Below are positions 1 through 9,717 of a stretch of DNA of 64,000 nt, piece after piece. The notes beneath the pieces are model-generated. The model was given only the letters and a program-made list of their open reading frames with translations. It had not been told where the DNA came from and ran no database searches. Numbering within the stretch: position 1 is the stretch's first letter; each line of letters opens with the position of its first letter. A program made the position numbers and the translations under genes. This DNA comes from Bacillota bacterium (GTDB lineage Bacteria; Bacillota; Clostridia; Acetivibrionales; JAMNXU01): the NCBI GenBank assembly GCA_023623175.1, contig JAMNXU010000001.1:1-64000 (forward strand), written 5' to 3'.

Positions 1-71
1 TCACAAGAGATCCTCCTTTTCAATGGTTTTTTATGGTGATTACATCGTATCAAAAAGTGAGGATCTCTTGT
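1..71 (-). promoter_or_regulatory. SD and start of an off-window minus-strand gene, inside a hairpin
   Basis: Read on the minus strand, a strong Shine-Dalgarno (GGAGG, positions 16 to 12) stands 7 nt before a GTG at 4 to 2, so a leftward gene probably begins here and leaves the window. The SD is one arm of a perfect 12-bp inverted repeat (4-15 with 59-70), extended by CTTTT/AAAAG (16-20 with 53-57) after a one-base bulge. In the leftward mRNA this hairpin would hide the SD. On the plus strand the same hairpin is followed by a T-rich stretch at 71-79, so it could also end rightward transcription. The gene itself cannot be identified. Confidence 0.5.
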
Positions 72-102
72 TATTTTTTATCCTGAAAATGTCCTACAAT
101 TA

Positions 103-151
103 TTTTACACTATGAAGAATCAGGTAACATAAACATTTTTATAGTGTAAAA
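103..151. promoter_or_regulatory. 11-bp inverted repeat, possible operator
   Basis: TTTTACACTAT at 103-113 is repeated in inverse orientation at 141-151 with 27 bp between. It lies upstream of the leftward gene at the window edge and no coding function explains it. An operator or a transcript stem are both possible. Confidence 0.35.
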
Positions 152-287
152 AATTCTACCAACGGCGGAAAAATTATATCCGAACCCGGATCCGGCTGAA
201 ACACAGCGAATCAACAAGATGCGTGAACTTCAGTACGAGCAACTCCTCAAGCCCGATTATAACGAGAAGCTGCAAAATTATACGTAA
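150..287 (+). pseudogene. Possible relic C-terminal coding fragment
   Basis: An open frame of 45 codons with protein-like composition (PNPDPAETQRINKMRELQYE and onward, charged and helical) ends at TAA 285-287 but has no start with a ribosome-binding site, being closed upstream by TAA at 147-149. An internal ATG at 219 would give 22 residues. It reads like the tail of a decayed gene. I do not recognise the family, and it may be chance. Confidence 0.2.
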
Positions 288-372
288 CGGATAAACAGTG
301 AAGACAAGAGGCCGTTTATTTCCGGAAGCTTTTGTTTGTGCCGGTGCCGGAGCCGGGTTGTCAATGAGGAAT

Positions 373-428
373 AATAAATATAGCAGAATTAAACCTGCAT
401 AATAAATATGGTAAAATAAAACCTGCAT
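373..428 (+). repeat. Two 28-nt tandem repeat units
   Basis: Units 373-400 and 401-428 both begin AATAAATAT and end AAACCTGCAT, differing at a few central positions. They lie in the non-coding stretch 288-485 upstream of the nitroreductase gene, in which I see no gene. Confidence 0.7.
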
Positions 429-485
429 GGAAAGAACGTATTGAAGATAGAGCGCATTAAAACTAAAAGGTGGGAGGAAGTGCCG

Positions 486-1067
486 ATGAGTGTCTATGAA
501 CTTATACTAAAAAGGCGTACAATAAGGAAATTCAGGCAGGACAGGATAGACCGAAAGATACTTGAAAAACTCGTCAATGCTGCGCGGTTCGCACCGTCGG
601 GCGCAAACCTGCAGCCGCTGAAATATGTCATCGTGGACGAGCCTGAAAAAGTCGATGCAGTATTTAAACATGTAAGGTGGGCCGGGTACATAGCTCCTGA
701 AGGTAATCCCAGGGAGGGAGAGACTCCCGTGGCTTACATCATAATACTGAATGATCCTGATATAAGGAAAACAGGATACGAGCTGGACGCCGGCGCAGCC
801 GCCCAGAATATCATGCTCACTGCGCTCGAGGAAGGAATCGGTTCGTGCTGGCTTGGTTCCATTGACAGGGATGATATCAGGAGAATACTCAACATCCCGG
901 AAAAATACGTTATCAACACGGCCATAGCGCTGGGATATCCCGCTGAATCTCCCGTCGCTGAGGAGGAAAACGGCTCGATTAAATATTACAAGGATGAGAA
1001 CGGCACGCTCCATGTGCCAAAAAGAAAGCTCGAGGATATCATTTTGAAAACGGACGCACAGGAGTAA
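486..1067 (+). CDS. Nitroreductase family protein
   Basis: FMN-dependent NAD(P)H oxidoreductase of the nitroreductase superfamily, 193 aa, cytoplasmic; the natural substrate cannot be read from sequence. The family signature RRTIRKF occurs near residue 10, followed by the FMN-phosphate region ARFAPSGANLQP and the GIGSCWLGSI segment near residue 120. I chose the ATG at 486 because GGGAGG (472-477) stands 8 nt upstream; an in-frame start at 441 lacks such a site. The gene is monocistronic: a 28-nt tandem duplication lies upstream and a strong terminator follows at 1131. Length and motifs are normal for the family. Confidence 0.9.
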   Translation: MSVYELILKRRTIRKFRQDRIDRKILEKLVNAARFAPSGANLQPLKYVIVDEPEKVDAVFKHVRWAGYIAPEGNPREGETPVAYIIILNDPDIRKTGYELDAGAAAQNIMLTALEEGIGSCWLGSIDRDDIRRILNIPEKYVINTAIALGYPAESPVAEEENGSIKYYKDENGTLHVPKRKLEDIILKTDAQE

Positions 1068-1130
1068 CGGGTTATCAGCCGTCTGGAATTACCTGTATTG
1101 GTGTTAATGTACCTTAAAATAATATTTAAA

Positions 1131-1162
1131 AAAAAGGAGCATGACAGGATGCTCCTTTTTTA
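1131..1162 (+). terminator. Intrinsic terminator after the nitroreductase gene
   Basis: Perfect 12-bp stem (1131-1142 with 1149-1160) around a 6-nt loop, A-run on the left and T-run on the right, so it could work in both directions. Confidence 0.85.
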
Positions 1163-1279
1163 TTGTTCTTAATAAGGCTGATATATATTGTTCAGCACAA
1201 TGCCGTTTTTTATCGGTCAGTACAAGACCGGTTTCTACGGTCTTGTTCCGGTACCCTGCGAATATTGACGAAATATACC

Positions 1280-1308
1280 TTGTATACAATAAACATTTTG
1301 TATATAAT
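1280..1308 (+). promoter_or_regulatory. Candidate sigma-A promoter of pta-ackA
   Basis: -35 TTGTAT (1280-1285), 17-bp spacer, -10 TATAAT (1303-1308). The -35 lies in a perfect 10-bp palindrome TTGTATACAA (1280-1289), which may be an operator. The start predicted from it leaves a leader of about 250 nt. Confidence 0.6.
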
Positions 1309-1314
1309 TGTATG

Positions 1315-2563
<1,249 letters not shown>

Positions 2564-2628
2564 ACGCGTTCAGGCTTTGAGCAAGGCAATTTAAATAACC
2601 ATCTACAGGTTTGCGGAGGTGTCGACGG

Positions 2629-3831
2629 ATGAAGATTCTGGTAATTAATTCGGGCAGTTCGTCTTTAAAATACCAGCTTATTGATATCGCTTCAAGAACA
2701 GTGCTGGCAAAGGGAGTATGCGACCGCATAGGTCTCGAGCATTCTTTTATCAAGCATACCAAGGCCGGATCGGATCCCGTTGTGATTGACAGAAATTTAT
2801 GTGACCACAGGGTGGCCCTCAAAGAAGTCATAAATGCGCTGACCGACAAAAATATCGGAGTTATTTCGGATGTTTCGGAAATAGACGCCGTAGGACACAG
2901 AATTGTGCATGGAGGAGAGAAGTTCAGGGAAGCCGTGCTGATTGACGACAACGTTATCCAGGCCATTAAGGACTGCGTTGATCTCGCCCCGCTGCATAAT
3001 CCTCCGAATATCACGGGAATTGAAGCATGTATGCATATAATGCCCGATACTCCCATGGTTGCAGTTTTTGACACTGCTTTCCACCAGACAATGCCGAAGC
3101 ATGCATACATTTACGCGCTGCCTTACAATTTATACGAAAAATACGGGCTCAGGAAATACGGTTTTCACGGAACTTCCCACAAGTACGTTTCCGAAAGGGC
3201 GGCAGCCATGCTGAATCGTCCGCTGAGCGAGCTTAAACTGATCACGTGCCACCTGGGCAACGGTTCAAGCATATGCGCGGTGGACCGCGGAAAATCCGTT
3301 GACACGAGCATGGGGTTCACTCCGCTGGACGGCCTGCCGATGGGAACACGAAGTGGTTCAATAGATCCCGCCGTGATTACTTTCCTTATGGAAAAGGAAA
3401 ATATGTCCGAAAAGGATATAAATGACCTGCTGAACAAGAAATCCGGCGTCCTGGGATTGTCCGAAGTCAGCAGCGATTTCAGGGATCTCGAGCAGGCTAT
3501 TGAAGAAGGAAACGAAAAGGCCTCGCTTGCCGTGGATGTATTCTGTTATTGTGTGAAAAAATATATAGGAGCCTATGCAGCAGTCCTCGGCGGCGTGGAC
3601 GCGGTGGTATTTACCGCGGGAATAGGGGAAAATAATGATTTTGTTAGATCCAAGGCCGTATCAGGTCTTGAATTCATGGGAATAAGGATTGACGAAGCAA
3701 AGAATAAGACCAGGGGCGTGGAAATTGACATCAGCGCGCCTGATGCAAAGGTGAGAACGCTCGTGATCCCGACGAACGAGGAACTGGCCATAGCCAGGGA
3801 AGTAAAGGAAATACTTGAGAAAAGAAAATAG
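2629..3831 (+). CDS. ackA: Acetate kinase
   Basis: Transfers phosphate from acetyl-phosphate to ADP, giving acetate and ATP; the second half of the Pta-AckA pathway. The product has 400 aa, the usual size. Visible ASKHA-fold motifs are [11 protein letters not shown] at the N-terminus, [10 protein letters not shown] near residue 178, HLGNGSSI near 205, [10 protein letters not shown] near 240 and AGIGEN near 325. The ATG at 2629 follows GGAGG (2615-2619); the in-frame codons before it add only six residues. Its C-terminus is followed at once by the promoter of the DUF177-rpmF unit. Confidence 0.97.
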   Translation: MKILVINSGSSSLKYQLIDIASRTVLAKGVCDRIGLEHSFIKHTKAGSDPVVIDRNLCDHRVALKEVINALTDKNIGVISDVSEIDAVGHRIVHGGEKFREAVLIDDNVIQAIKDCVDLAPLHNPPNITGIEACMHIMPDTPMVAVFDTAFHQTMPKHAYIYALPYNLYEKYGLRKYGFHGTSHKYVSERAAAMLNRPLSELKLITCHLGNGSSICAVDRGKSVDTSMGFTPLDGLPMGTRSGSIDPAVITFLMEKENMSEKDINDLLNKKSGVLGLSEVSSDFRDLEQAIEEGNEKASLAVDVFCYCVKKYIGAYAAVLGGVDAVVFTAGIGENNDFVRSKAVSGLEFMGIRIDEAKNKTRGVEIDISAPDAKVRTLVIPTNEELAIAREVKEILEKRK

Positions 3832-3847
3832 GCGCCCTCATTTTTTA

Positions 3848-3876
3848 TTGACAAAGCCTTCATATGTTAGTATAAT
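3848..3876 (+). promoter_or_regulatory. Consensus sigma-A promoter for DUF177-rpmF
   Basis: -35 TTGACA (3848-3853), 17-bp spacer, -10 TATAAT (3871-3876): a perfect match to the housekeeping consensus, giving a leader of only about 20 nt. Such strength fits a ribosomal-protein gene. Confidence 0.9.
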
Positions 3877-3904
3877 ATCATCTGTCGGTTTGCGAGGGAG
3901 CACT

Positions 3905-4402
3905 ATGAAAATAGATATTTCAGACATTATAAAGACGGAAGGCGCATTCCTGCAACTTGATTGCAGCGAGAAAGTGGACGGGATCGATCAGTTCGAGGAT
4001 ATATCCTTCGACGCTCCTGTCACGCTGAAAGCCACGCTGACGAATACCGGGGGCTTGCTTAAGCTCGACGGAATCCTTGAGACCCACTATAAGGGCAAGT
4101 GTTCCAAGTGCCTTAAAGAAGTGGAAGCCGACCTGAAACTTAAGATCCGTGAAACGATAGTAAACGGAGAAAAGTTTCATGAAGACATAGAAGCATATAC
4201 ATACGAAGGCAAATTTGTTGACCTTGACAGGGTTATTAAGGACAATATCATACTGAGCCTTCCGATGAGGCTTCTTTGTCGGGAAAACTGCAAAGGTGTA
4301 TGCCCTGTTTGCGGCCGCGACAGGAATATTGAAGACTGCGGCTGCAGCCAGGATGATTTAAATCCGAAAATGGAAGTGCTGAAAAAGCTATTGGACAATT
4401 AA
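3905..4402 (+). CDS. DUF177 (YceD) family protein
   Basis: 165-aa protein of the DUF177/YceD family, regularly encoded just before rpmF in bacteria; in plants a homologue is linked to 23S rRNA accumulation, so a role in large-subunit biogenesis is plausible but unproven here. It contains CSKCLKE near residue 65 and a Cys-rich C-terminal stretch (CRENCKGVCPVCGRD, then DCGC) that looks metal-binding, as often seen in Gram-positive members. The start at 3905 follows GAGGGAG. An in-frame codon at 3815 would overlap ackA and the promoter and is rejected. rpmF follows after 33 bp. Confidence 0.9.
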   Translation: MKIDISDIIKTEGAFLQLDCSEKVDGIDQFEDISFDAPVTLKATLTNTGGLLKLDGILETHYKGKCSKCLKEVEADLKLKIRETIVNGEKFHEDIEAYTYEGKFVDLDRVIKDNIILSLPMRLLCRENCKGVCPVCGRDRNIEDCGCSQDDLNPKMEVLKKLLDN

Positions 4403-4435
4403 CAGTTAAGGGCTTGTGGTAGGGAGGTGTAATTG

Positions 4436-4618
4436 ATGGCAAACCCAAAACGCAGATGGTCAAAAGCCAGGACAGGGAAAAGAAGGTCCCAGTGGAAGCT
4501 TTCCGTTCCCGAACTCGTGAGCTGTCCGCAGTGCCACAGCCTGAAGATGCCCCACAGGGTGTGCAAGGAATGTGGTTACTATAAAGGCAAGGAAGTTCTG
4601 AAGGTGGAAGCGAATTAA
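4436..4618 (+). CDS. rpmF: 50S ribosomal protein L32
   Basis: 60-aa ribosomal protein L32, with the typical [13 protein letters not shown] start and a zinc-ribbon pattern formed by C30, C33, C43 and C46 (the C+ form of L32). It is preceded by GGGAGGTG and an ATG at 4436. It ends the DUF177-rpmF unit, with an intrinsic terminator right behind. Confidence 0.97.
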   Translation: MANPKRRWSKARTGKRRSQWKLSVPELVSCPQCHSLKMPHRVCKECGYYKGKEVLKVEAN

Positions 4619-4633
4619 AGATCAAATAAAAAG

Positions 4634-4662
4634 GCAGCAGTTGACAACACTGCTGCTTTTTT
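4634..4662 (+). terminator. Intrinsic terminator after rpmF
   Basis: Stem GCAGCAGT 4634-4641 with ACTGCTGC 4649-4656, 7-nt loop, followed by six Ts. Confidence 0.9.
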
Positions 4663-4753
4663 AATACGGAGTGCCGTGCTGATATAAAGGAAATGCAGGG
4701 GTAATTTGCTGACTGGCATACGCATTTTATGCATTAAATGAAAGTATAAACGC

Positions 4754-4950
4754 AAATTATTGTAAAGATCATTTATAAGTTAAAATTGTTATAAAGACGA
4801 TTTATAAATCCAAATTGTTGTAAAGGCGATTCAAAAACCGGTCGACTTAAAGCAAAATTTATGCTAAAGCAATTATTATAAACATTTTATAAGTAAGCAA
4901 TTATTATAAACACTGTTTATTTTGGAAACGTATTATAAAAACATTTATTC
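4754..4950 (+). repeat. Two families of 28-29-nt degenerate tandem repeats
   Basis: Family A: three adjacent 29-nt units at 4754-4782, 4783-4811 and 4812-4840, each beginning AAATT and carrying TTRTAAAG. Family B: TATTATAAA cores at about 4874, 4902 and 4931 (spacing 28 and 29), the first two inside AAGCAATTATTATAAACA units starting at 4867 and 4895. The array fills most of the gap 4663-4965; I see no gene or clear promoter in it. Confidence 0.8.
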
Positions 4951-4965
4951 GGAAACGGGGCGTCA

Positions 4966-6300
4966 ATGAGCGCAATGAAAAATAAAACGGCCGTTGTTGC
5001 CAACGTCCTGCCAGGCAGCATTGCCGAAGAGGCAGGAATAGAAAAGGGCGACCGCATATTGTCCATAAACGGTGAAAAAATACGGGATATATTTGATTAC
5101 AGGTTTCTCACCGTAAACGAGGAACTGAATATTGAAATACTCAAGCCCGACGGCGAGATCTGGGAAGTGGAAATTGAAAAGGAAGAGTATGAGGACCTCG
5201 GAATTGAGTTTGACAGCTTCATGATGGATGAAGCATCAAGCTGTACCAACAAGTGCATTTTCTGCTTCATAGACCAGCTTCCCCGGGGCATGAGAAAAAC
5301 GCTGTACTTTAAGGACGACGATTCAAGGCTTTCGTTTCTGACGGGGAATTATGTGACACTGACAAACATGAAGGACGAGGAGATTGACAGGATTATCCGA
5401 TACCGCATGTCGCCGATAAACATATCGGTTCATACCACGAACCCGGAACTCAGGGTAAAAATGCTCAACAACCGGTTTGCGGGCAGGATTCTGGACACCA
5501 TGAAAAAGCTCGTGGACGGCGGCATAACGCTAAACTGCCAAATCGTGCTGTGCAGGAACATAAATGACGGGAGCGAACTTGAAAGGACCCTCGCGGACCT
5601 GACCTGGCTTTATCCCGGCGTCAACAGCGTATCGGTCGTGCCCGTGGGTCTGACAAAGCACAGGCAGGGACTTTATCCGCTGGTGCCTTACGACAGGGCT
5701 TCGGCGGAAGAAGTGCTGGAGACGGTGGAGAAGTTCCAGGACGAGGTGCTGAAAAAGCACAAATCGAGGGTGGTTTACCCTTCCGATGAATTTTTCATTT
5801 TGGCCGGACGCGAAATACCTTCCCATGAATATTACGAGGATTTCCCGCAGATAGAAAACGGCGTCGGAATGATAGCACTGATGCGCCATGAATTTGACGT
5901 AGCGCTGAAAGACATGGCAGGAACATGCTCCGTTCCTGCCCGCGGCAGGGATGTAAGCATTGCCACGGGCGTACTGGCTGCGCCCTTTATCCGTCAGCTG
6001 GCTGAGCGCCTGGAACAGCGTTTCAATGGACTGAAGGTAAATGTTTACGCCGTTGAAAACAATTTTTTCGGTCCATTGGTTACCGTCACGGGCCTTTTAA
6101 CGGGAAGCGACATTGTTTCGCAGCTCAAGGGTAAAGAATTAGGGAAAGAGCTCCTGCTTTCAGTTTCCGTGCTCAAGGCCGGGGAAAGGATTTTGCTCGA
6201 TGATTACACCGTTGATGACCTGGAATCGGCCCTCGGAGTAAAAATACGCATTGTTGAGAATAACGGGAGGGATTTCATCGGCGCGGTGCTGGGTCTGTAA
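4966..6300 (+). CDS. PDZ and radical-SAM DUF512 family protein
   Basis: 444-aa protein of unknown reaction, common in Clostridia beside der. An N-terminal PDZ-like region (residues 8-70, with PGSIAEEAGIEKGDRI) is followed by a radical-SAM type iron-sulfur motif CX3CX2C at C93, C97 and C100, and then the DUF512 domain (FPQIENGVGM region). It presumably binds a [4Fe-4S] cluster and S-adenosylmethionine. The ATG at 4966 has a modest upstream GGGGCG; a second ATG three codons on is possible. Der follows 27 bp downstream. The upstream spacer is an AT-rich tandem-repeat array. Confidence 0.88.
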   Translation: MSAMKNKTAVVANVLPGSIAEEAGIEKGDRILSINGEKIRDIFDYRFLTVNEELNIEILKPDGEIWEVEIEKEEYEDLGIEFDSFMMDEASSCTNKCIFCFIDQLPRGMRKTLYFKDDDSRLSFLTGNYVTLTNMKDEEIDRIIRYRMSPINISVHTTNPELRVKMLNNRFAGRILDTMKKLVDGGITLNCQIVLCRNINDGSELERTLADLTWLYPGVNSVSVVPVGLTKHRQGLYPLVPYDRASAEEVLETVEKFQDEVLKKHKSRVVYPSDEFFILAGREIPSHEYYEDFPQIENGVGMIALMRHEFDVALKDMAGTCSVPARGRDVSIATGVLAAPFIRQLAERLEQRFNGLKVNVYAVENNFFGPLVTVTGLLTGSDIVSQLKGKELGKELLLSVSVLKAGERILLDDYTVDDLESALGVKIRIVENNGRDFIGAVLGL

Positions 6301-6327
6301 AATACAGCTTGTCAGGAGGTGTATGCT

Positions 6328-7653
6328 TTGGCCAAACCGATAGTTGCAATAGTTGGAAGGCCCAATGTGGGAAAGTCCACGTTCTTTAATTACCTCACAG
6401 GTAAAAGGATATCCATCGTGGAGGATACGCCGGGAATTACGCGCGACAGGATTTATGCCGACGTGGAATGGAGGAACAGGAAATTTACATTAATTGATAC
6501 GGGCGGAATAGAACCGAGTACTGAAAACATTATAATGCAGCAGGTTAAAAAGCAGGCGGAGCTGGCCATTGATACTGCCGACGTCATTGTTTTCATGGTG
6601 GACGCCAAAACCGGTCTGACGGCCCAGGACGAGGAAGTTGCGACAATGCTGCGTATCGCCGGAAAACCCGTCGTCCTGGTTGCAAACAAGGTGGACAATA
6701 TCGGCGACCCTCCCCCGGAAATATACGAATTTTACAATCTGGGCATCGGCGATGTAATTCCCGTTTCATCGGCCCACGGGCTCGGAATGGGAGATCTTCT
6801 CGACGAAATATATAAATATTTTCCCGAAGAAGGAGAAGAAGACAGCGACGATGAATTTATAAAAGTGGCCGTTGTTGGCAAACCCAACGTGGGCAAATCC
6901 TCGCTCGTCAATACCATCCTCGGGGAGGAGCGCGTCATAGTAAGCGACATCCCGGGAACAACGAGGGATGCCGTTGATACATACGTGGAAATAGGCGAGA
7001 ATAAATTTGTTATTATAGACACCGCGGGTTTGCGCCGCAAAAGCAGGATCAGCGAGAATATTGAAAGATACAGCACGGTGCGTTCCTGGGCGGCCATTGA
7101 CCGAAGCGACGTATGCCTGATCCTGATAGACGCGCAGGACGGGGTGACGGAACAGGACACGAAAATAGCGGGATATGTCCACGAACGGGGAAAGGCGTCC
7201 ATTATTGTCATTAACAAATGGGACCTCATTGAAAAGACGACGGGAACTCTAGAAGAATACAGGAAAGATGTCCTTGAGAAGCTTTCGTTCATGACCTATG
7301 CCCCCGTTGTGTTCATTTCGGCCAAAACGGGGCAGAGGGTTTCAAGGCTGCCGGAACTCATAACATATGTCCACAACCAGGCGACCCAGAGAATTTCCAC
7401 CGGCATGCTGAACGACGTCCTGGCTGAAGCGACGGCCGTCGTGCAGCCCCCGTCCGACAAGGGAAAAAGGCTGAAAATCTATTATATCACCCAGACGGGA
7501 ATAAAACCGCCCACCTTTTTGCTCTTTGTCAACAGCGCGGAGCTGATGCATTATTCCTATGAAAGATACCTTGAGAACTACCTGAGAAAAAGCTTCGGAT
7601 TTGAAGGCACGCCCGTCAAGTTTGTTCTGAGGGAGAAGAAAAACAAGGAGTGA
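6328..7653 (+). CDS. der: Ribosome biogenesis GTPase Der (EngA)
   Basis: Essential double-domain GTPase for 50S subunit assembly. The 441-aa protein has two Walker A motifs (GRPNVGKST near residue 10, GKPNVGKSS near 184), two DTxG switch II motifs (DTGG and DTAG), two NKxD-type motifs (NKVD and NKWD) and the C-terminal KH-like domain. I chose TTG 6328 because AGGAGGT (6314-6320) stands 7 nt before it and the product then starts MAKPIVAIVG; a GTG at 6319 overlaps the SD. plsY follows after 7 bp. Confidence 0.96.
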   Translation: MAKPIVAIVGRPNVGKSTFFNYLTGKRISIVEDTPGITRDRIYADVEWRNRKFTLIDTGGIEPSTENIIMQQVKKQAELAIDTADVIVFMVDAKTGLTAQDEEVATMLRIAGKPVVLVANKVDNIGDPPPEIYEFYNLGIGDVIPVSSAHGLGMGDLLDEIYKYFPEEGEEDSDDEFIKVAVVGKPNVGKSSLVNTILGEERVIVSDIPGTTRDAVDTYVEIGENKFVIIDTAGLRRKSRISENIERYSTVRSWAAIDRSDVCLILIDAQDGVTEQDTKIAGYVHERGKASIIVINKWDLIEKTTGTLEEYRKDVLEKLSFMTYAPVVFISAKTGQRVSRLPELITYVHNQATQRISTGMLNDVLAEATAVVQPPSDKGKRLKIYYITQTGIKPPTFLLFVNSAELMHYSYERYLENYLRKSFGFEGTPVKFVLREKKNKE

Positions 7654-7660
7654 GGCACGA

Positions 7661-8290
7661 GTGGACCCAATTACAATTTTTAAAACCCTTTTGGCAGGTA
7701 TCGCGGGATACCTTCTGGGGAGCCTGAATTCCTCTCTTATTGTGGGAAAATTCTACGGGATCGACGTAAGAAAGCACGGAAGCGGCAATGCCGGAGCCAC
7801 GAACACGCTCCGGACTATAGGCAAAAAGGCAACAGCATTCGTTGTGCTGGGCGACCTGCTGAAAGGCATCGTTTCGTGCCTTATCGGACGGCTTGTCGTA
7901 GGGCATGTAGAAGGCATCGGCGAGCTCGGGCTCATGACGGCAGGGCTGGCCGCCGTCATTGGGCACAACTGGCCGTTATATTTCGGCTTCAGGGGCGGCA
8001 AGGGAGTGCTTGCATCCTTTTCCGTGGTGCTTATGATGGACTGGAAAATCGGGTTGATACTTCTGGGCATATTCCTTGTTGTAGTGGCAGTAACGCGATA
8101 TATCTCCCTCGGCTCGATTACGAGCGCGGTGTTGTTCCCGCTTGTGAGCCTGGTGCCTGCTTTCGGACTTTCCCTTACCTTCACGGTTTATGCGGCAGTT
8201 CTCGCCGTTTTGGTTGTTTACAGGCACAGGTCCAACATCTCCAGGATACTGAAGGGAACTGAATCCAGGTTCGGGCAAAAATCCACATAG
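7661..8290 (+). CDS. plsY: Acyl-phosphate:glycerol-3-phosphate acyltransferase
   Basis: Integral membrane enzyme that moves the acyl chain from acyl-phosphate to glycerol-3-phosphate, the first acylation of phospholipid synthesis. 209 aa with several hydrophobic segments and the conserved PlsY loops GSGNAGATNTLR (residues 41-52), GHNWPLYFGFRGGKGV and a C-terminal YRHRSNI segment. It begins with GTG at 7661 after AAGGAGTGAGG, which overlaps the end of der. Its last codons form the first unit of a short triple repeat that runs into the spacer before gpsA, whose product supplies its acceptor substrate. Confidence 0.95.
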   Translation: MDPITIFKTLLAGIAGYLLGSLNSSLIVGKFYGIDVRKHGSGNAGATNTLRTIGKKATAFVVLGDLLKGIVSCLIGRLVVGHVEGIGELGLMTAGLAAVIGHNWPLYFGFRGGKGVLASFSVVLMMDWKIGLILLGIFLVVVAVTRYISLGSITSAVLFPLVSLVPAFGLSLTFTVYAAVLAVLVVYRHRSNISRILKGTESRFGQKST

Positions 8291-8319
8291 TATAAAATCC
8301 ATATAACGGATGAAATCCA
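8277..8319 (+). repeat. Three short direct repeats between plsY and gpsA
   Basis: The word AAATCCA recurs in units starting at 8277, 8294 and 8312 (spacing 17 and 18). The first copy overlaps the last sense codons of plsY. Confidence 0.55.
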
Positions 8320-8370
8320 TACAGATGTATTGTGAATGATAAATGCAAAAAACAGTCGGAGGTAACGGTC

Positions 8371-9393
8371 ATGGGCAAAAAAATCATGGTTATAGGGGCG
8401 GGCGGCATGAGTACCGCGGTTTCGCTGCTGCTGCATTCCAACGGGCACAGCGTAAAAATGTGGACGCCGTTCCGGGAAGAGGCAGATATGATTAACACCC
8501 TTCATGAACAGGTTCAGCGGCTTCCGGGCGTAAAAATACCTGAAGCGATAGTTTGTACAACGGATTTTGAAGAGGCGGCCCGGGATTGCGATGCCATCGT
8601 CATGGCACCTCCGGCCCAGAAGACAAGGGAAAACGCAAGACGCATAGCGGAGTACAAAAAGGATGTCAAACTGGTTATAACATGCTCAAAAGGAATTGAA
8701 GAGGGCACGAGAATGATACTGTCGGAAGTGATCCGGCAGGAACTGCCGGATACGAGGGTGGCGGTGCTTTCGGGACCCAGCCATGCAGAAGAAATGGCCA
8801 GGGGTATACCCACCGTGGTCGTAGCAGCTTCGGAGGACAAGGATGCCGCGCTGTTCGCCCAGGACCTGTTCATGTCCCCGAATTTCCGGGTGTATACAAA
8901 TACGGATATTGTCGGAGTTGAACTGGGGGGCGCGCTGAAAAACATAATAGCCCTTTGCGCGGGCATTTCCGACGGCCTTGGATTCGGTGACAACACCAAG
9001 GCTGCTCTCATGACAAGGGGAATGCTTGAAATATCCAGGCTGGGAATTGCCATGGGCGCAAGGCCTGAAACCTTTGCCGGGCTCACGGGCATAGGAGACC
9101 TGATAGTCACATGCACAAGCATGCACAGCAGAAACAGGAGAGCCGGAATCCTGATCGGCAAGGGCAAAAGCGTAGAAGAAGCCCTTGAGGAAGTGGGCAT
9201 GGTAGTCGAAGGCGTCAGCACGGTAAAACCGGCCTATGAACTTTCAAAGGAAAAATCCGTTTCAATGCCCATAACCGAGGAAGCGTACAATGTGCTGTTC
9301 AGGGGCAAGGATCCCAGGCAGGCGGTGACCGACCTGATGCTCAGGGACAGGAAAAGCGAAACCGGCATTGACGACAGGGAAGGCTGGTTTTAA
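8371..9393 (+). CDS. gpsA: NAD(P)-dependent glycerol-3-phosphate dehydrogenase
   Basis: Reduces dihydroxyacetone phosphate to sn-glycerol-3-phosphate for phospholipids, feeding PlsY encoded just upstream. 340 aa, normal length. It shows the family segment SGPSHAEEMARG, the catalytic-lysine region GVELGGALKNIIALCAG and DGLGFGDNTKAALMTRG. The ATG at 8371 follows CGGAGGT; the in-frame ATG at 8332 has no SD. The N-terminal dinucleotide loop reads GAGGMSTA rather than the usual GAGSWGTA, so the third glycine is replaced by serine; all other motifs are intact, so activity is expected. Confidence 0.94.
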   Translation: MGKKIMVIGAGGMSTAVSLLLHSNGHSVKMWTPFREEADMINTLHEQVQRLPGVKIPEAIVCTTDFEEAARDCDAIVMAPPAQKTRENARRIAEYKKDVKLVITCSKGIEEGTRMILSEVIRQELPDTRVAVLSGPSHAEEMARGIPTVVVAASEDKDAALFAQDLFMSPNFRVYTNTDIVGVELGGALKNIIALCAGISDGLGFGDNTKAALMTRGMLEISRLGIAMGARPETFAGLTGIGDLIVTCTSMHSRNRRAGILIGKGKSVEEALEEVGMVVEGVSTVKPAYELSKEKSVSMPITEEAYNVLFRGKDPRQAVTDLMLRDRKSETGIDDREGWF

Positions 9394-9423
9394 AAATAAA
9401 CGGGTTATTTAGGAATATTGAAA

Positions 9424-9488
9424 GTTATGTAAACCCTAAAAAAGTGTTTATTTAGTTACGCAAACCCAATAAAATGTTTATTTAAAAG
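9424..9488 (+). repeat. Two 31-nt degenerate tandem units after gpsA
   Basis: Units starting at 9424 and 9455 share GTTAYGYAAACCC and TGTTTATTTA. They lie between the gpsA stop and its terminator. Confidence 0.6.
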
Positions 9489-9515
9489 CAAATAAAGTTT
9501 GGCCGGAAGATGTAT

Positions 9516-9562
9516 AAAAAGGTTGCCCGGAAGGTTCATGGCCTTGAAGGGCAGCCTTTTTT
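9516..9562 (+). terminator. Intrinsic terminator between gpsA and spoIVA
   Basis: A 13-bp stem with one G-U pair (9516-9528 with 9549-9561) around a 20-nt loop that can itself pair AAGG/CCTT, flanked by A- and T-runs. The remainder of the 9394-9717 gap shows no gene; a sporulation promoter for spoIVA must lie in 9563-9700, but I could not fix one. Confidence 0.8.
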
Positions 9563-9717
9563 CATTGTTTGTCTTTGCCCTGTTACATGCCATATCTGAC
9601 GGTGCCCGTTCAATTTTTTCTGTAATAATAAGCAAATCCAAACATATATTTATTACTGATAAAAAGTACGGGCATTCAGGACCTGAAAGCTTGAAATCCA
9701 ATAAGGGAGGGTTGCGG

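Noticed and set aside
174-428. Minus-strand frame of 84 aa
   Set aside because: No SD, no recognisable domain, and it runs across the 28-nt tandem repeat; hydrophobicity comes from AT-rich DNA.
507-1013. Minus-strand frame of 168 aa opposite the nitroreductase gene
   Set aside because: It lies wholly in the shadow of a clear family gene and has no recognisable motif; the same reasoning removes the other long antisense frames, for example those opposite dnaE and gcvPB.
4754-4950. CRISPR-like array
   Set aside because: Units adjoin each other without unique spacers, are imperfect and are not accompanied by cas genes. The same holds for 49353-49452.
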